A DNA stretch of 5,627 nt from NCBI GenBank assembly GCA_001801825.1, contig MGYR01000097.1, positions 1 through 5,627 of the forward strand, written 5' to 3'. Shown here piece after piece: positions 5,328 through 5,627 of this stretch; position 1 is the stretch's first letter, and each line of letters opens with the position of its first letter. Below the pieces are notes generated by a model that was not told the origin of the DNA, did not search any database, and saw only the letters and a list, made by a program, of their open reading frames with translations. This DNA is from Gammaproteobacteria bacterium RIFCSPLOWO2_02_FULL_56_15. Its GTDB lineage: Bacteria; Pseudomonadota; Gammaproteobacteria; Eutrophobiales; Eutrophobiaceae. The translations under genes were made by a program, and so were the position numbers.

Positions 5328-5627
5328 TCATGCCCCGGAGGGAGGCCGCGGCCCCTGGTCGGGACCTGCGACCGCTGCCTCTCCGTCCCGGAAAGGCCAT
5401 TCCCGCCAGGCACGCAGCAGCGGGAAATACAGGCCCAGGCGGATAGGCCTGGTCTCCATCCGGCGCATGATCCCGGCGTATTGCTCCAGCTGCCCGCGGT
5501 AGCGCTCCTCTTCCCGATCCAGAAATTCGTCCAGCCCGCCGCCGCCATGGGTGCCGGTCTTGTAATCGATGATCCAGCGGGTGCCGTGTTCATCCACAAA
5601 GCTGCGGTCGATGATAACGTGCTCGAC
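5328..5627 (-). CDS. AddA/RecB-like UvrD helicase-nuclease, C-terminal part (partial)
   Basis: The last 99 codons of a gene entering from the right edge. The fragment carries PD-(D/E)XK nuclease motifs of the RecB/AddA family: IIDRSF (Asp7 of the fragment, motif II), WIIDYKTG (Asp21 and Lys23, the catalytic D-x-K of motif III) and YRGQLEQYA (Gln46 and Tyr50, the conserved Q-x3-Y motif). Then comes a beta-strand RLGLYFPLL and the family-like closing AWREW, followed by a Pro/Gly-rich tail of about 24 residues with no visible fold. In the family this domain lies after a UvrD-type helicase and degrades DNA at double-strand breaks until a recombination signal is met. The helicase part is outside the window, so whether it is AddA, RecB or a related stand-alone protein cannot be settled. 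All nuclease residues visible here are intact. Confidence 0.78.
   Translation of the reverse strand, partial: VEHVIIDRSFVDEHGTRWIIDYKTGTHGGGGLDEFLDREEERYRGQLEQYAGIMRRMETRPIRLGLYFPLLRAWREWPFRDGEAAVAGPDQGPRPPSGA

Noticed and set aside
4858..5400. Minus-strand open frame of 180 codons across the SnoaL gene
   Set aside because: It is a high-G+C frame shadow with an Arg/Gly-rich translation; the overlapping SnoaL-like frame has a clear fold and signal peptide.

Overview
The window looks like a chromosomal stretch from a Gram-negative proteobacterium, most likely a gammaproteobacterium. It encodes Sec-type signal peptides, a lipoprotein with a classical lipobox, a c-type cytochrome domain and an AddA/RecB-like helicase-nuclease. 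I cannot name the genus from sequence alone. There are no tRNAs, rRNAs, CRISPR arrays, insertion sequences or phage genes.

Layout, left to right: (1) the first 30 codons of a minus-strand gene that resembles uroporphyrinogen decarboxylase (URO-D) family proteins, running off the left edge; (2) a divergent 183-bp promoter region with a perfect 12-bp palindrome; (3) a plus-strand short-chain dehydrogenase/reductase (SDR) of the C-factor/CsgA type that carries a signal peptide; (4) a convergent minus-strand gene for an exported SH3-domain protein, 9 bp away; (5) a gene-free stretch of about 416 bp with a direct repeat and two palindromes, serving as the divergent promoter region for the SH3 gene and the next gene; (6) a large plus-strand S9-family serine peptidase lipoprotein with a complete catalytic triad; (7) a convergent minus-strand pair: an exported SnoaL-like protein and, overlapping its 3' end in another frame, a mono-heme class I cytochrome c domain with no visible signal peptide; (8) the last 99 codons of an AddA/RecB-like UvrD helicase with the PD-(D/E)XK nuclease motifs, entering from the right edge.

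The four complete central genes all encode proteins with export signals, so this is mostly an envelope or periplasmic neighbourhood. The genes alternate in strand and do not form one operon. The only likely co-transcribed pair is SnoaL-cytochrome c, possibly following the helicase gene on the same strand. No shared pathway can be proved. The exported SDR, the exported SnoaL-like protein and the cytochrome would suit small-molecule redox chemistry outside the cytoplasm, but that is inference. The points most worth a second look are the signal peptide on a Rossmann-fold SDR, the leaderless cytochrome c overlapping SnoaL, and the palindromes placed at promoters.
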